DNA of 34,335 nt from Nocardia exalbida NBRC 100660 (GCF_000308575.1 NZ_BAFZ01000085.1:1-34335); one strand, 5' to 3'; positions 26,008 to 33,887 are shown, counted from the first letter of the stretch. Made by a program: numbers and translations. Notes: generated from the letters alone by a model not told the origin.

Positions 26008-27231
26008 TCAACGTTGGGGTTCGCCGGGCGCGGCGGCGACGGCGGCAACGGCGGCGTCCGGGGCGGTGAGGGGGAAGCGCGCGTGGACTCCGAACCCACC
26101 GTCGGCCCGCGGCCCCGCCGTCACCTCACCGCCGACTGCCAGGGCTCGCGCCTGCATGCCCGCGATGCCGTGGCCGCCGTTGCCGACCGGCCGGGCGGGC
26201 GTCGCTCCCGGCCCGTTCTCGACGTCGAGCAGCAGTTCCGCGCCGTGGGTGATGCGCACCTGGACCGGGGCGCCCGGGGCGTGGCGGGAAGCGTTGGACA
26301 GCGATTCCTGCACGACGCGGTAGAGGGCGAGGCCGGTGGTCTCCGCGATCGTGTCCAGCGCGCCGTCGACGGTCCACTCGATGTGGACGCCCGCGCGTCG
26401 CGCGCCCTCGAACAGGGCGGTCACGTCGGCCGCCTTCGGCTGGGGCGCGTGTTCCGGCAGCTGGCCGTCGCTGCGCAGAACACCGAGCATGCCGCGGATC
26501 TCGTTGAGCGCTTCCCGTGCCGTGGCGCCGATGGACTCGAACTCGGCGCGGGCGGCCGGGGTGACGCCCTCCACCCGGTACGCCGCGGTCTGCGCCTGTA
26601 CCACCACCAGGGACATGTGGTGGGCCACGACGTCGTGTAGATCGCGGGCGATGCGAGCCTTCTCCTCCAGGATGGCCCGGCGGGCCCGCTCGAGCTCGTT
26701 GGCCTCCTCCTGGCGCACCAACTGCCGCCGCGACAGCGCCAGCCAGCGGATGAGCAGGCCGAACAGCACCAGCGCGGCCAGCGCGATCGGCCAGCCCCAG
26801 GCGGCGTTCCCCAACGCCTCCCCTTCGCCGGGCATGGTGGTCGCGAACAGCAGGGCCGTCGCCGCCCACGCCACCGCCACGATCTGCCCCGGGGCGCGCA
26901 CCGCCACCGCGAGCAGCAGCACCAGCAGGCACAGCACGTGGACGACCTGGAACGGCAGGTCGTTGTTCGGTTGATGCGGAATGGCCAGCGCGATCACCAG
27001 CGCGGAGCCCGCCGAGATCGACCAGCCCAGCGCCGGGTTGATCCGGACCAGCAGCACCGGGAACGCGGCCAGCGCGGCGATGAACGGCTGCACCGCGGTG
27101 GGGACGGCGTGGGTCAGGTGCAGGGTCGGCCAAGCCACCGAGTACCAGATCAGCGCGACCAGTACCGTGCCGAGGTCGAACCAGGTCCGCGCGTCCAGCC
27201 GTCGCGTCCAGGCGCGACTTTCTCCGTTCAT
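26008..27231 (-). CDS. NarL-type sensor histidine kinase B
   Basis: The 407-residue kinase has a membrane region of about five to six helices (residues 18-165) with short loops, a coiled linker (RRQLVRQEEANELERARR), HisKA_3 with H199 in IARDLHDVVAHHMSLVVVQ, and a HATPase domain (N box ESLSNASRHAPG, G box GGHGIAGMQARA). It lacks an extracellular sensor domain, so it probably senses membrane or envelope state. Its partner is response regulator B. ATG 27231 is preceded by TAGTGT-N7 with no Shine-Dalgarno. It is divergent from the phospholipase gene. Confidence 0.93.
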   Translation of the reverse strand: MNGESRAWTRRLDARTWFDLGTVLVALIWYSVAWPTLHLTHAVPTAVQPFIAALAAFPVLLVRINPALGWSISAGSALVIALAIPHQPNNDLPFQVVHVLCLLVLLLAVAVRAPGQIVAVAWAATALLFATTMPGEGEALGNAAWGWPIALAALVLFGLLIRWLALSRRQLVRQEEANELERARRAILEEKARIARDLHDVVAHHMSLVVVQAQTAAYRVEGVTPAARAEFESIGATAREALNEIRGMLGVLRSDGQLPEHAPQPKAADVTALFEGARRAGVHIEWTVDGALDTIAETTGLALYRVVQESLSNASRHAPGAPVQVRITHGAELLLDVENGPGATPARPVGNGGHGIAGMQARALAVGGEVTAGPRADGGFGVHARFPLTAPDAAVAAVAAAPGEPQR

Positions 27232-27238
27232 GCCTACG

Positions 27239-27244
27239 ACACTA
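27239..27244 (-). promoter_or_regulatory. Putative -10 element, leaderless promoter of histidine kinase B
   Basis: TAGTGT on the minus strand is followed by 7 bp and ATG 27231. No Shine-Dalgarno sequence is present. Confidence 0.5.
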
Positions 27245-27385
27245 GGAACTCGCAGTTCACCGCGGCCTCATACCCACGGGTGATTTCCGGCCCGCTACCC
27301 CGGTGGGAGACCGTACGACCGCTCCCCCGGCGGCACGGCACGGGAAACGTCCCCGGGCGTGAGGCGGCCGCCGGAAGCGATTCCC

Positions 27386-27391
27386 TAACGT
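27386..27391 (+). promoter_or_regulatory. Putative -10 element, leaderless promoter of the phospholipase operon
   Basis: TAACGT is followed by 7 bp and ATG 27399. No Shine-Dalgarno sequence is present. It lies in the divergent region shared with histidine kinase B. Confidence 0.5.
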
Positions 27392-27398
27392 CGTCGCC

Positions 27399-28187
27399 AT
27401 GAGCACACCGACCAGCGCCGGGCGCGAGACCCGGTCCGCATCGGCCGCAGGAGCCCGAATCCATTCCGCCGCAATCTCATCCGTCACCGCGCAGACGCGA
27501 CGCTACGCGGCGCTCACCGCGTCGGCGTTGACCACCGTGGCGGCGACGGTGTTTCTCGCCCCCGCTCCGCACGCCGCCGCGGCGGCCGCGCCGATCGAGA
27601 GCGCGCAGGCCGGCGCCGCTGTCGCCGAACTGGCCGCGGGCGGCCCCGGCGCGCTCACCGCGATCCCGGCGGATTTCGTCACGTCGTTCGGTTATCGGCC
27701 GAGCACGATGGACGGCATGCTGGTCAATCCGGGCGGCGACTGCTCTTCTCCGGTGACGCTGCCCGCGGAGTTCGATACCGCGTGCAAGGCCCATGACCTC
27801 GGCTACGACCTGTTGCGCTACGCCGACCGGCGCGGCGAACCGCTGGGCCCGTGGGCGCGGCAAGCCTTGGACGCGACGCTGGACCGGCAGATGCACCAGG
27901 CCTGCGCCGCCCGTGTCGACTCGTTCTCCCGCGCCCGCTGCGATGCGATGGCATCGATCGCGAACACCGCCGTCGATCTGAACTCGCGCAGGCAGGACTA
28001 CGGCGCGCCCGTGGTCGAGCCCCTGCTCGGCGCGGCGGACGCCGATTCGACGACGAGTTGGCAGCTACTGGGCGTGCTAGGCGCCGGGATCGCCGGACTG
28101 ACGGCGGTTCTCGTGCTGCGCAACCGGCGGCGCGGCGCCGTACCCGCGGCGGCCCTGTCGTACGCCACCGGCGCGGTACAGCCATGA
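27399..28187 (+). CDS. Secreted, membrane-anchored prokaryotic phospholipase A2
   Basis: The 262-residue protein has a long N-terminal signal region ending near APAPHAAAAAAP. The bacterial/fungal phospholipase A2 core follows (about residues 90-202), with DGMLVNPGGDCSSP, the catalytic CKAHDLGYDLL (H132, D133) and four cysteines (C115, C129, C169, C181) that could form two disulfides. Unlike the small secreted Streptomyces enzymes it ends in a membrane helix (about 221-240) and a basic tail (RNRRRG), so it is probably tethered to the outer face of the membrane. The family hydrolyses the sn-2 ester of phospholipids. The stop overlaps the next start (ATGA, 28184-28187). Confidence 0.88.
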   Translation: MSTPTSAGRETRSASAAGARIHSAAISSVTAQTRRYAALTASALTTVAATVFLAPAPHAAAAAAPIESAQAGAAVAELAAGGPGALTAIPADFVTSFGYRPSTMDGMLVNPGGDCSSPVTLPAEFDTACKAHDLGYDLLRYADRRGEPLGPWARQALDATLDRQMHQACAARVDSFSRARCDAMASIANTAVDLNSRRQDYGAPVVEPLLGAADADSTTSWQLLGVLGAGIAGLTAVLVLRNRRRGAVPAAALSYATGAVQP

Positions 28188-29575
28188 CCTGGTCCGTCCT
28201 GAAGTCTTCGGATCGCCGCGCATGGTTCGCCGCCGGGGTCCGCCGGGTCGCGCCGCCGCGGATCGGCACGACGCTCGGCATCGGGACCGGTGTCCTGGCC
28301 TCGCTGGCCCCCGGACTGCTTCCTCGCACGCCGAGCGCGCAAGCCGTGCTGACCGGGCTGCTCGCGGCACTCACTCTCGGCGTGGCCGGGATACTGCGGA
28401 TCACCCTGCGACGCTGCGGCTTCGACATCGACGAGCGCCAGGCGTGGGCACGACTGCCGCTGCTGATCGCGACGGCTGCGCTGGTGGTGGGCGCTACGGC
28501 GAACGCGGGACACTGGCAGAACCGGCTTCGCGCCGCGATGAACACCCCGCCGATCGACACGGGCTACTGGGTGCGGTGCGCGCTCGGCGCCGCGTTGATC
28601 ATCGGACTGTTCGCCTTCGCCACCCGCTCGATCGCCTGGGCAGCGCGGAAACTGGGCTGGGCGCGGGGCGTCTCGCTGGCTGCCGTCGTCGCGGTTCTGC
28701 TGTATCTCGTCGGCGTACCCGCGATGGCCGGATGGCGCGAGTCGGTGTACGCGCGGGCCAACGCCGAGCTGGATCCCGCTCTGGTGCGCCCGGTTTCGTA
28801 CTCCGGGTCCAATGATGCCGAGTCCGCGGTGAGCTGGACGTCGCTGGGCGCCGAGGGGCGGAAGTTCGTCAGCGATCCACCGGTCCGGGCCGTGCGGGTC
28901 TACATCGGGGTGGCCTCGGCGCCCGACCTGGACACTCGCGTCGCGCTGGCGATCCGGGAGCTGGAGCGCTCGGGCGGCTTCACGCGCTCCCACCTGGTCG
29001 TCACGGTACCCACCGGCTCGGGCTGGATCGACGCGAACGCCGTGGCGGGGTTCGATCAGCGCTTCGACGGCGACGTGGCGCTGGTCGGGTTGCAGTACTC
29101 CTATCTACCGAGCTGGGCGACGTTCGTGTTCGGCCGCGACGCGGCCGTCACCGCCGCACGCACGCTGTTCACCGCCGTGGAACGCCATATCCAGGGACTG
29201 GCACACCCGCCGAAGCTGTATCTGTACGGGCAGAGCCTGGGGGCGCTCGGCGGCAATGCCGTCTTCTCCGCCGATGCCGAGCAGGACGGCCGGACCTGCG
29301 CGGCGCTGTGGGCCGGACCTCCGGCCAACCGCGTCCACCGTGGCGGCGCGACAGTGCTGGCGAACAGCTCCGACCCGGTGATCCACTGGTCGCTCGCGCA
29401 GCTGTGGCGCGCGCCGGACCTCACCGGGGCCCGCGTCGACGCCCCGGTTCCGCAGTGGCTTCCGGTGATCAGCTTCGCGCAGACGACCGCCGATCTGCTG
29501 GGCGCGTTGCACGCTCCGCCGGGCCACGGCCACCGTTACGGCACCGATCAGGGCACCGCCATGGGTTCCTGCTGA
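28184..29575 (+). CDS. Integral-membrane alpha/beta hydrolase (Abhydrolase_9 type)
   Basis: The 463-residue protein has an N-terminal membrane region of about four to five helices (residues 25-190), as in the Abhydrolase_9_N family, followed by a soluble hydrolase domain with nucleophile S351 in LYGQSLGALGG. The acid and histidine are probably among NSSDPVIHW and HRYGTDQG. Actinobacterial members are little characterised, probably esterases or lipases acting on membrane lipids. The 4-bp overlap with the phospholipase A2 gene implies a shared lipid substrate or a sequential reaction, for example removing the second acyl chain (inference). A GC hairpin follows the stop. Confidence 0.86.
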   Translation: MTWSVLKSSDRRAWFAAGVRRVAPPRIGTTLGIGTGVLASLAPGLLPRTPSAQAVLTGLLAALTLGVAGILRITLRRCGFDIDERQAWARLPLLIATAALVVGATANAGHWQNRLRAAMNTPPIDTGYWVRCALGAALIIGLFAFATRSIAWAARKLGWARGVSLAAVVAVLLYLVGVPAMAGWRESVYARANAELDPALVRPVSYSGSNDAESAVSWTSLGAEGRKFVSDPPVRAVRVYIGVASAPDLDTRVALAIRELERSGGFTRSHLVVTVPTGSGWIDANAVAGFDQRFDGDVALVGLQYSYLPSWATFVFGRDAAVTAARTLFTAVERHIQGLAHPPKLYLYGQSLGALGGNAVFSADAEQDGRTCAALWAGPPANRVHRGGATVLANSSDPVIHWSLAQLWRAPDLTGARVDAPVPQWLPVISFAQTTADLLGALHAPPGHGHRYGTDQGTAMGSC

Positions 29576-29581
29576 GCCGTT

Positions 29582-29600
29582 CGGCGCGGCGCCCGCGCCG
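29582..29600 (+). terminator. GC-rich hairpin after the phospholipase/hydrolase operon
   Basis: CGGCGCGG-CGC-CCGCGCCG is an 8-bp perfect stem with a 3-nt loop, 6 bp after the stop at 29575. It has no T-tract. It separates the operon from the next promoter 9 bp downstream. Confidence 0.6.
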
Positions 29601-29608
29601 GACCGTCA

Positions 29609-29622
29609 TAGAACATGTTCTA
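29609..29622. promoter_or_regulatory. KstR-type operator palindrome
   Basis: TAGAACATGTTCTA is a perfect 14-bp palindrome matching the published KstR consensus TNNAACNNGTTNNA at every fixed position. It ends 8 bp before the ATG of the SRPBCC gene, overlapping the place where RNA polymerase must bind. KstR is the TetR-type repressor of sterol catabolism in mycolate actinomycetes. Confidence 0.7.
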
Positions 29623-29630
29623 ATTTCCGC

Positions 29631-30077
29631 ATGGCCTTCGTCATCGACCTCGCCGCCGACATCGACGCCCCCGCCGAGCTGGTCTGGCAGGTGATCACCG
29701 ACTTCCCCCGCTACGGCGAGTGGAATCCCTTCGTCACCGAGTGCCGCAGTTCGCTGGTGCCCGGCGAGCCGATCGACATGCTCGTCCGGGTCTCCGGGTC
29801 GAGCCCGCGCAAGCAGCGGGAATGGATTCGGTCGCACACGCCGGGCCGGGAGCTCAGCTACTCGATGAAACCGGTGCCTCCCGGCGCACTGCACAGCCTG
29901 CGCTCGCACACGGTGACGCCACTGCAGGACGGTCGCACCCGCTACGAGTCGCACTTCGAACTCGGCGGATGGCTGCATCCCGTGGTCGTCGCGCTGCTCG
30001 GCAAGAACCTGCGGCGCGGCTTCGAGGGCATGACCGACGGCGTCCAGAAGCAGGCCGAATCGCTGCGGGCCTCCTGA
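29631..30077 (+). CDS. SRPBCC-family lipid/aromatic-binding protein
   Basis: The 148-residue single-domain protein has a typical SRPBCC start (FVIDLAADIDAPAELVWQVI, then FPRYGEWNPFV) and the C-terminal long helix that closes the pocket. Such proteins bind or cyclise hydrophobic ligands, including polyketides and sterols. The KstR-type palindrome directly upstream suggests it is induced during sterol or steroid catabolism and may bind a steroid intermediate (inference). No Shine-Dalgarno is visible before the ATG. It stands alone: a hairpin lies upstream and the convergent TetR gene follows after 43 bp. Confidence 0.88.
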   Translation: MAFVIDLAADIDAPAELVWQVITDFPRYGEWNPFVTECRSSLVPGEPIDMLVRVSGSSPRKQREWIRSHTPGRELSYSMKPVPPGALHSLRSHTVTPLQDGRTRYESHFELGGWLHPVVVALLGKNLRRGFEGMTDGVQKQAESLRAS

Positions 30078-30120
30078 GCGCGATCGACCGGAAGGCGTCG
30101 AAGCGAACTCACGAGCGGCT

Positions 30121-30708
30121 TCACCCGCGCAGATAGGCCAGCGCCGCATCGAGCGCGGCGTCGGCGTAGGCCTCGGTGAGCCCGCCGAGCCCCAGCGACC
30201 ACCGCATCTGCGTCGGACCGAACAGCAGATCGACGGCAAGCTCGAAATCCAGGCCCGCGCGCAGGTCCCCGGCGGCGACGGCGGCGGCCAACCGGTCGGC
30301 CACAGCGGCGCGCTGGGGCAGCAGCAGGCGCTCGCGATAGGCGGCGGCCAATTCGGCATCCTGCTGGATCTCGATGTACATCGCGCGGAGGAAGGATTCG
30401 AACCCGGGATCGGTCAGCGCGACGACCGAGCCGCGCAGCAGCGGGCGCAGGTCCGCGGCGATATCGCCGGTGTCCGGTAGCGCGAGACCCGCTGAGCCCG
30501 AGTCGGATTCGAGCATGGCATCGAATACGACAGCGCCCCTCGACGGCCACCAGCGGTAGATCGTCTGCTTGCCGACCCCCGCGCGGGCCGCGATCGCCTC
30601 GATGCTCAACTTCGCGTAGGACACCTCGCGGATCAGCTCGGCTGTCGCGGCGAGTATCGCCGCGCGGGCGCGCTCGCTGCGGCGCGCGGCAGTGGGTGTG
30701 TCGGGCAT
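30121..30708 (-). CDS. TetR-family repressor
   Basis: The 195-residue regulator has an N-terminal helix-turn-helix (about residues 15-56: RAAILAATAELIREVSYAKL, then ARAGVGKQTIYRWW) and an all-helical ligand-binding domain. ATG 30708 gives the usual TetR length and is preceded by TACTGT-N6, a leaderless signature; longer in-frame starts run into the divergent gene and are rejected. It is divergent from the SDR gene. The two copies of ACGAGACG-N3-CGTCTCGT between them are its probable operators, the first covering its own promoter region. The ligand is unknown. Confidence 0.93.
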   Translation of the reverse strand: MPDTPTAARRSERARAAILAATAELIREVSYAKLSIEAIAARAGVGKQTIYRWWPSRGAVVFDAMLESDSGSAGLALPDTGDIAADLRPLLRGSVVALTDPGFESFLRAMYIEIQQDAELAAAYRERLLLPQRAAVADRLAAAVAAGDLRAGLDFELAVDLLFGPTQMRWSLGLGGLTEAYADAALDAALAYLRG

Positions 30709-30714
30709 GCCGTG

Positions 30715-30720
30715 ACAGTA
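30715..30720 (-). promoter_or_regulatory. Putative -10 element, leaderless promoter of tetR
   Basis: TACTGT on the minus strand is followed by 6 bp and ATG 30708. Operator copy 1 (30728-30746) lies immediately upstream, where it would block the -35 region. Confidence 0.5.
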
Positions 30721-30727
30721 GCATATA

Positions 30728-30746
30728 ACGAGACGAAACGTCTCGT
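30728..30746. promoter_or_regulatory. TetR operator copy 1
   Basis: ACGAGACG-AAA-CGTCTCGT: perfect 8-bp arms around a 3-bp centre. It lies between the tetR -10 and the TTGACA of the SDR promoter. Confidence 0.85.
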
Positions 30747-30747
30747 C

Positions 30748-30753
30748 TTGACA
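30748..30753 (+). promoter_or_regulatory. Consensus -35 of the SDR promoter
   Basis: TTGACA lies 2 bp after operator copy 1. The matching -10 is not clear; CGGTAT (30773-30778) is the best candidate at a 19-bp spacing. Confidence 0.45.
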
Positions 30754-30781
30754 AACCGGGCCACCCTTGGCACGGTATCCA

Positions 30782-30800
30782 ACGAGACGGAGCGTCTCGT
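30782..30800. promoter_or_regulatory. TetR operator copy 2
   Basis: ACGAGACG-GAG-CGTCTCGT: the same arms as copy 1, with a different centre. Start-to-start distance is 54 bp, about five helical turns, so two dimers would bind the same face of the DNA. It lies 16 bp before the SDR start. Confidence 0.85.
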
Positions 30801-30816
30801 GACGAAAGGATCTCCC

Positions 30817-31707
30817 GTGACCAGAACCTGGTTCATCACCGGCGCAAGCCGGGGACTCGGCCGCGCATTCACCACGGCCGCGCTCGCGCAGGGCGATCGC
30901 GTCGTCGCGACCGCGCGGAACACGGACTCCCTGGCGGGGCTCGCCGACGACCGCCTGACCGTGCTGCCCCTGGACGTTCGCGACCGCGAGAGCGTCCTCG
31001 CCACCGTTGGCGAAGCGTTCGCGGCGCTGGGCACGATCGATGTGATCGTGAACAACGCGGGTTACGGCCTGGTCGGCGCCGTCGAGGAACTGACCGAAGC
31101 GCAGATCCGCGAGCAGATGGAGACCAATTTCTTCGGAGCCCTCTGGGTTTCCCAAGCCGCCGTGCCGCACCTGCGGGCGCAGGGCTCGGGGCACATCGTG
31201 CAGATCTCCACCGTCGGCGCCGTGGGCAGCCTGCCCCTGTTCGGCCTCTACAACGCGAGCAAGTGGGCCCTGGAGGGATTCAGCGCCGCGCTCGCCGACG
31301 AACTGCGGCCTTTCGGCATCCGGGTCACGCTCGCACAGCTGGGCGGCTTCGACACCGAGTGGGCCCAGTCGAGCATGCGGTTCGCCTCCGCGATCCCCGC
31401 CTACGCGCAGCTGCGCACCGCCGTCCTCGGCATGCCGGACTATCCGGGCCCCACCCAGGGCAGCGCGGACCCGTCGGAGGCGAACGAAACGGTATCTCCC
31501 ACAGCGGAATCCGCACCGGAAGATGGATCCGAGTGGACCGAAGCTCCGCCCGAAGTCGCCGCGGCAGGCCTGATCGCATTGGTGGATATGCCGAACCCCC
31601 CGCTACGCAAGATCATCGGGCCTGGCGCACACCACATGGTCGCGCTCGCATTGGATCAACGCCGCCGCGATTACGTCGAAGACCCCGAATTCACCTGGCC
31701 CGCATAG
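30817..31707 (+). CDS. Classical short-chain dehydrogenase/reductase with an acidic insertion
   Basis: The 296-residue NAD(P)-dependent oxidoreductase has TGASRGLG (8-15), NNAG (79-82), catalytic S131, and Y145-N-A-S-K149. An unusual insertion of about 30 residues (about 209-243, rich in Glu, Ser, Thr and Pro) sits in the substrate-lid region before the last helices. GTG 30817 follows GAAAGGA at 6 bp and begins the first Rossmann strand. It is under the two TetR operators, so it is the likely target and perhaps detoxifies the TetR ligand. The substrate is unknown. Confidence 0.93.
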   Translation: MTRTWFITGASRGLGRAFTTAALAQGDRVVATARNTDSLAGLADDRLTVLPLDVRDRESVLATVGEAFAALGTIDVIVNNAGYGLVGAVEELTEAQIREQMETNFFGALWVSQAAVPHLRAQGSGHIVQISTVGAVGSLPLFGLYNASKWALEGFSAALADELRPFGIRVTLAQLGGFDTEWAQSSMRFASAIPAYAQLRTAVLGMPDYPGPTQGSADPSEANETVSPTAESAPEDGSEWTEAPPEVAAAGLIALVDMPNPPLRKIIGPGAHHMVALALDQRRRDYVEDPEFTWPA

Positions 31708-31716
31708 CGATCCCGC

Positions 31717-31763
31717 GGAGCCGCTCGGTTTCCGCACAACCCGTGCGGAGATCGAGCGGCTCC
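31717..31763. terminator. Long bidirectional hairpin between the SDR gene and gatA
   Basis: GGAGCCGCTCG (31717-31727) pairs with CGAGCGGCTCC (31753-31763), and TCCGCAC (31731-31737) with GTGCGGA (31743-31749), leaving loop AACCC. The two stacked stems (11 and 7 bp) fill the 67-bp convergent gap. No T-tract is present in either direction. Confidence 0.75.
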
Positions 31764-31774
31764 CGCTGAGAACG

Positions 31775-33280
31775 TCAGGCGATCGGGCCGCGGGCGGCCT
31801 CGTAGGCCGCGCCCACCCGGTAGAGGCGGTCGTCGGCGAGGGCGGGCGCCATGATCTGGAGGCCGACGGGCATGCCGTCGTCCTTGCTCAGACCGGAGGG
31901 GACCGACATCGCGGGATGGCCCGCCAGGTTGGTCGGCAGGGTGCACAGGTCCGACAGGTACATGGCCAGCGGATCGTCGACCTTCTCGCCCAGCTTCCAC
32001 GGGGTGAACGGGCTGGTCGGCGAGACCAGCACGTCGACCTGCTCGTAGGCCTGGTCGAAGTCGCGGGCGATGAGGGTGCGCACCTTGAGCGCCTGGCCGT
32101 AGTAGGCGTCGTAGTAGCCCGCCGACAGCGCGTAGGTGCCGATCATGATGCGCCGCTTGACCTCCGGGCCGAACCCGGCCGCGCGCGTGGCCGCCATGAC
32201 CTGCTCGGCGCTGTGCTGCCCGTCGTCGGCGACGCGCAGGCCGTAGCGCATGGCGTCGAACCGCGCGAGGTTGGACGACACCTCCGACGGCATCACCAGG
32301 TAGTAGGACGACAGCGCGTACTCGAAGTGCGGGCAGGACACCTCGACCACCTCGGCGCCCAGATCCTTCAGCACCGCGACGGCGGCGTCGAAGGAGGCGA
32401 GCACGCCGGGCTGGTAGCTGTCGGAGTGCAGTTCTTTCACCACACCGACCTTGACGCCGCGCAGATCGCCCTGCGCTCCGGCGCGGGCGGCGGCCACCAC
32501 CGGCGGCACCGGCACGTCGCGCGAGGTGGAGTCACGCGGGTCGTATCCGGCGATCACCTCGTGCAGCAGCGCGGTGTCCAGCACCGTCCGGCCGCACGGG
32601 CCGCCCTGGTCCAGCGACGACGCGCACGCGACCAGGCCGAATCGCGACACCGTGCCGTAGGTCGGCTTGGTCCCGACGGTGGCGGTGACGGCCGCGGGCT
32701 GGCGGATCGACCCGCCGGTGTCGGTGCCGATGGCCAGCGGCGCCTGGTTCGAGGCCAGCGCCGCCGCGGAGCCGCCGCCCGAACCGCCCGGGATGCGGGT
32801 GGTGTCCCACGGGTTGCGGGTCGGGCCGTAGGCGGAGTTCTCGGTGGAGGAGCCCATGGCGAACTCGTCCATATTGGTCTTGCCGAGGATCGGGATGCCC
32901 GCCTCGCGCAGCCGCCTGGTGACCGTCGCGTCGTAGGGCGATACCCAGCCCTCGAGGATCTTCGACGCACAGGTGGTCGGCATGTCCGTGGTGGTGAACA
33001 CGTCCTTGAGCGCCAAGGGAACTCCGGCCAGCGGCGAGGCGGGCGCGGCACCCGAACCGATCGCGGCGTCCACCGCGGCCGCGGCCTCGAGCGCCTGCTC
33101 CCCCGCGACGTGCAGGAAGGCGTGGTACTCGCCGTCGACCTCGGCGATCCGGTCCAGGTGCGCTCGGGTGACCTCCACCGACGACAGCTCGCGACCGTGG
33201 ATCTTGCCGGCCAGCTCGGCCGCGGACAGCGTGGTCAGATCGGACCCACCCGTCTCCCGGCCATGCGATGCTGCGTTCAT
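31775..33280 (-). CDS. gatA: Aspartyl/glutamyl-tRNA(Asn/Gln) amidotransferase subunit A
   Basis: GatA is the amidase subunit of GatCAB; it releases ammonia from glutamine for transfer to the mischarged tRNA. The 501-residue protein has the amidase signature with the complete Ser-cisSer-Lys triad: K92 (LALKDVF), S167 (GGSGGGS) and S191 (GTDTGGSIRQP). The spacings of 75 and 24 residues match the well-studied Staphylococcus aureus GatA. Its ATG overlaps the gatC stop by 4 bp. In M. tuberculosis pfkA and gatB follow directly; here a strong hairpin follows and those genes lie 23.7 and 26 kb away. Confidence 0.97.
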   Translation of the reverse strand: MNAASHGRETGGSDLTTLSAAELAGKIHGRELSSVEVTRAHLDRIAEVDGEYHAFLHVAGEQALEAAAAVDAAIGSGAAPASPLAGVPLALKDVFTTTDMPTTCASKILEGWVSPYDATVTRRLREAGIPILGKTNMDEFAMGSSTENSAYGPTRNPWDTTRIPGGSGGGSAAALASNQAPLAIGTDTGGSIRQPAAVTATVGTKPTYGTVSRFGLVACASSLDQGGPCGRTVLDTALLHEVIAGYDPRDSTSRDVPVPPVVAAARAGAQGDLRGVKVGVVKELHSDSYQPGVLASFDAAVAVLKDLGAEVVEVSCPHFEYALSSYYLVMPSEVSSNLARFDAMRYGLRVADDGQHSAEQVMAATRAAGFGPEVKRRIMIGTYALSAGYYDAYYGQALKVRTLIARDFDQAYEQVDVLVSPTSPFTPWKLGEKVDDPLAMYLSDLCTLPTNLAGHPAMSVPSGLSKDDGMPVGLQIMAPALADDRLYRVGAAYEAARGPIA

Positions 33281-33576
33281 TCGCCCTCTCCCAGGATCTG
33301 CGGCACCATGAACCGCTGCTCTTCCACCGCGGGCGCGCCGGACAGCGCCTCGCGCGGGGTCAGGCCGGGCACCACCTCGTCGGGCCGGGTCACGTTGGTC
33401 GCCGGATTCGGCGACGCCGTGGCCGGGACGTCGGCGGCGGTAACCTCGGAGATGGTCCGCACGTGGCTCAGGATCGAATCCAGCTGTCCGGCGAACTGAT
33501 CCAGTTCGGCATCGGACAGCGCGAGCCGGGACAGCCGGGCGAGGTGTGCGACCTCGTCGCGGGAGATGGCGGGCAC
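33277..33576 (-). CDS. gatC: Aspartyl/glutamyl-tRNA(Asn/Gln) amidotransferase subunit C
   Basis: GatC is the small belt subunit that holds GatA and GatB together. The 99-residue protein starts MPAISRDEVAHLARLSRLAL, the usual N-terminal helix, and ends with a short extended tail (RFMVPQILGEGE) that wraps GatA. GTG 33576 follows AAAGGGG at a suitable distance. It is coupled to gatA by ATGA and divergent from the ACT-domain gene. Confidence 0.95.
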   Translation of the reverse strand: MPAISRDEVAHLARLSRLALSDAELDQFAGQLDSILSHVRTISEVTAADVPATASPNPATNVTRPDEVVPGLTPREALSGAPAVEEQRFMVPQILGEGE

Positions 33577-33887
33577 CGCGGGACCCCTTTCGGCTTCGGT
33601 ATCAACTATCGACTGTGCTCAACCCACACAGCCTAGCCACCGGCGACCAGGTCACCATCCGGCACCCGCGCTTCGTCGGCGCGGCGGCGCGGACGGCGCC
33701 CGGCAACCCCCTCCCGCCCGCGACACGTCCGATCGGACTAGCCCGACACGCCGCTTTGGCGCGAATTCGCCGAGTGGCGTGCGTCACTGGAGGGTCTTCG
33801 ACTCGATAACCGGCCGTAAGGGGTGTAAGTATTGCGTGACCCGGGTATTCGTTCAGAGCCTCGGCCGCTCTAAGAAAGGAAACGCAC
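33577..33887. promoter_or_regulatory. 311-bp divergent region between gatC and the ACT gene
   Basis: This region must hold promoters for both genes. It contains the 10-bp palindrome GCGAATTCGC (33761-33770) and a weak CTGTG/CACAG inverted repeat near 33612. GAAAGGA (33874-33880) is the ribosome-binding site of the ACT gene. No gene is supported inside it. Confidence 0.5.

Noticed and set aside
33761..33770. GCGAATTCGC palindrome as an operator
   Set aside because: It is a single short palindrome with no second copy and no promoter element clearly overlapping it, so it is recorded only as part of the intergenic region.
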